7,113 nucleotides of DNA. It comes from Alphaproteobacteria bacterium. GTDB lineage: Bacteria > Pseudomonadota > Alphaproteobacteria > Micavibrionales > UBA2020. This document shows, one piece after another, positions 5,561 to 7,113 of the stretch (positions are counted from its first letter, which is position 1; each line of letters starts with the position of its first letter). Position numbers and translations under genes: made by a program. Location of the stretch: the NCBI GenBank assembly GCA_029266795.1, contig JAQSWE010000127.1:1-7113 (forward strand), written 5' to 3'. Under the pieces are notes generated by a model. The model did no database searches. It was not told where the DNA came from and saw only the letters and a list, made by a program, of their open reading frames with translations.

Positions 5561-7113
5561 TTCTTGCCTTCGATTTTTTCCAGCAATTCGCGCGAGGGCA
5601 GCCCATCATCGTTCCAGCCGAGGCTTTTCTGCCAGCTGCGGATGGCAGCTTCGGTCTGCACGTTCATTTCGCCCGGCACAGTCGTGTGCGGAATTTCGCC
5701 GCGCTGCAAAAGCGCCTCCTGAATGCGCTTCACGAGGTCGTCGCTTTGCTCAACTGTGGGCGCGAGGGATTTGCCGGACGGCACAGCGGCCACTTCTTCA
5801 TCGGGCGTCGTTTCATCACCCTGGCCGTATTCAGTCTCATCATGCTTGGCAAGCGTGTCGCCGATATCGCTGGCATAGGGCTCGGCTGCAGGGCCGCTCA
5901 GGCGCGCGAGCGACTTTTTCGCTTCCGCATGGCCTTCATTCGCGGCGGTCCGATACCATTCTGCTGCTTTCGTCAGGTCGGCGGGGCCGATGAAATTGCT
6001 TTCATACAGTACGCCGAGGTTATAGGCCGCCTGCGAGACGCCCGCATTCGCCGCCTGCTTGAAGAACGCGACGCCGCGCGAGATATTGCGCTCTGCACCG
6101 ATGCCCTCGATATTCGCGATGCCGAGGTTGTACATGGCTTCGGGATGGCCCAGCTGCGCCGCGCGCTCGTACCAGCCAAGCGCAGCGCCCGCATCCTGAG
6201 GCACGCCCAGCCCCTGCTGGTACATGACGCCGAGGTTGTAATGCGCGTTCGCCATGCCTTTTTCAGCGGATTTGGTGAACCAGAAAACGGCGCGGCCATA
6301 GTCCCGCTGCACGCCGCCCGTACCCGCCACATAAAGCGCGGCAAGGTCGTGCTGCGCCGCCGCCACGCCCGCGAAGGCGCGCGATTCCAGCGTGCGGTAG
6401 CTGTCCGGCAGCAGCCCGTCATGATCGATGCCGGTCACGTCTTCGTTTTTCGCGGTTTCGCCAGCGGCAATCGCTTTCTGCTCGACCGTCGGCGCGGCAG
6501 CAGCAAGGGGAATGGGCGCGGCGTCATTCGCGGGCTGCGCGAGCGGTTTTTCGGCGGTGACGGTTTCGACGGGTGAAGTTGCTACTGGCGCGGCTTCGAC
6601 TGCCGCCGCTTCAACAGGCACGGCCGGTTTTTCTTCGGCAAGAATTTCGGTTGCGGCGACAGGTTTCGTGGCATCTCCCGCGGCAGGCTCGATTGCCGAA
6701 AGTTCTTCGGGCGTCAGCTGCTGTTCGATCTGCGCGATTTCCACCTGCGCTTCGGGAGTATCGGTCGCCGCTTCCTCCGCCGCCGTTTCGACGGGCGCAG
6801 CGACAGGCGGTGTCGCGGTTTGCGTGAAGCGGGAAATATCGATGTTGCTGGCGGGATCGACGCTGGGGCCGTTCATGCGGGCGAACTGCGTTTCGGTGAG
6901 GCTGTCGAGCGCGGCCAGTTGTGCTGCAGTCAGCTGCGGCAGTTGCGCCGGTTCGCGGTAAAGCACAAGGCCGACAGCCAGCAGCGCAATCACGCTGCTC
7001 GCAACCGACAGCGCCGATTGCCAGCGCGTTGCGGCGGCGGCGGGCGCGCGGTCCGCCTGCACGAGCATCGGCAGGTAAATTTTGCCTGTGTTTTCGTCGC
7101 GCTCCGCCGCGCT
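5557..7113 (-). CDS. Membrane-anchored Sel1-repeat protein with C-terminal peptidoglycan-binding domain, 5' end outside window (PodJ-like layout)
   Basis: The frame is open to the right edge. Codons before the first in-window ATG (7068) read SAAERDENTGKIYLP, and no Shine-Dalgarno precedes that ATG, so the gene very likely starts outside. Numbering from that ATG (503 aa): one membrane helix at about 17-37 (LSVASSVIALLAVGLVLY at 20-37), then a long Ala/Pro/Glu/Val-rich linker at about 85-205. Four Sel1-type repeats follow at about 229-385, with AAQHDLAALYVAG, AHYNLGVMYQQGLGV, AMYNLGIANIEGIGA and AAYNLGVLYES. A short acidic linker leads to a PG_binding_1-like domain at about 442-499 (LVKRIQEALLQRGEI ... 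TEAAIRSWQKSLGW). By topology the repeats and binding domain should be periplasmic. Caulobacter PodJ, a polar localisation factor, has the same order: cytoplasmic part, one membrane helix, Sel1 repeats, peptidoglycan-binding domain. The missing N-terminus should settle that, since PodJ has a long coiled coil there. Confidence 0.88.
   Translation of the reverse strand, partial: SAAERDENTGKIYLPMLVQADRAPAAAATRWQSALSVASSVIALLAVGLVLYREPAQLPQLTAAQLAALDSLTETQFARMNGPSVDPASNIDISRFTQTATPPVAAPVETAAEEAATDTPEAQVEIAQIEQQLTPEELSAIEPAAGDATKPVAATEILAEEKPAVPVEAAAVEAAPVATSPVETVTAEKPLAQPANDAAPIPLAAAAPTVEQKAIAAGETAKNEDVTGIDHDGLLPDSYRTLESRAFAGVAAAQHDLAALYVAGTGGVQRDYGRAVFWFTKSAEKGMANAHYNLGVMYQQGLGVPQDAGAALGWYERAAQLGHPEAMYNLGIANIEGIGAERNISRGVAFFKQAANAGVSQAAYNLGVLYESNFIGPADLTKAAEWYRTAANEGHAEAKKSLARLSGPAAEPYASDIGDTLAKHDETEYGQGDETTPDEEVAAVPSGKSLAPTVEQSDDLVKRIQEALLQRGEIPHTTVPGEMNVQTEAAIRSWQKSLGWNDDGLPSRELLEKIEGKN

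Noticed and set aside
5686..6576. A 296-codon open frame on the + strand opposite the Sel1-repeat gene.
   Set aside because: It is antisense to a gene with clear Sel1 and peptidoglycan-binding motifs. The product is Arg/Ala-rich with no recognisable domain, as expected from GC-rich mirror frames.

Overview
The window looks like a chromosomal stretch of an alphaproteobacterium. It is GC-rich and densely coding. A TPR protein lies in the same cluster as ispE. A lipid kinase with a GTYNYFARD loop overlaps both ispE and a metallophosphoesterase by ATGA junctions. A membrane-anchored Sel1-repeat/peptidoglycan-binding protein of PodJ-like layout follows on the other strand. Genus cannot be assigned from sequence alone. 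No tRNA, rRNA, CRISPR array, transposase or phage gene is visible.

Layout. Six genes run left to right on the + strand: a 5'-truncated TPR protein (1-1556), two secreted cysteine-rich proteins of exactly 210 aa each (1602-2234 and 2318-2950), ispE (2971-3837), a diacylglycerol-kinase-family lipid kinase (3834-4754) and a calcineurin-like metallophosphoesterase (4751-5560). Gaps are 45, 83 and 20 bp, then two 4-bp ATGA overlaps, so the set could be one transcription unit, tightest from ispE on. On the - strand, a 5'-truncated Sel1-repeat protein (7113-5557) converges on it, and the two stop codons share one TTAA. No intergenic stretch reaches 300 bp.

The most unusual part is 1560-2950. The two cysteine-rich proteins are paralogues. 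Each has a Sec signal peptide and two copies of a six-cysteine module, with almost invariant spacing C-x5-C-x6-C-G-x4-[VI]-N ... C-x(12-13)-C-x4-C. I do not recognise this as a named family. Both genes also carry the same kind of 5' leader: a 7-bp perfect hairpin with TTTG...CAAA ends, TATG at the start of the loop, and its 3' arm running into the Shine-Dalgarno, ending exactly 11 nt before the ATG. Three of the seven base pairs differ between the leaders, yet all three remain paired. This suggests a conserved RNA (or operator) element.

How the parts may fit together (inference): the window is rich in envelope functions. The TPR protein resembles LbcA-type periplasmic/outer-membrane adaptors, the Cys-rich pair should be exported and disulfide-bonded, IspE supplies isoprenoid precursors (including those for the undecaprenyl carrier), the lipid kinase acts on membrane lipid, and the Sel1/peptidoglycan-binding protein spans the inner membrane into the periplasm. 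The cysteine-rich pair sits between the TPR gene and ispE, two genes that are often close together in proteobacteria.
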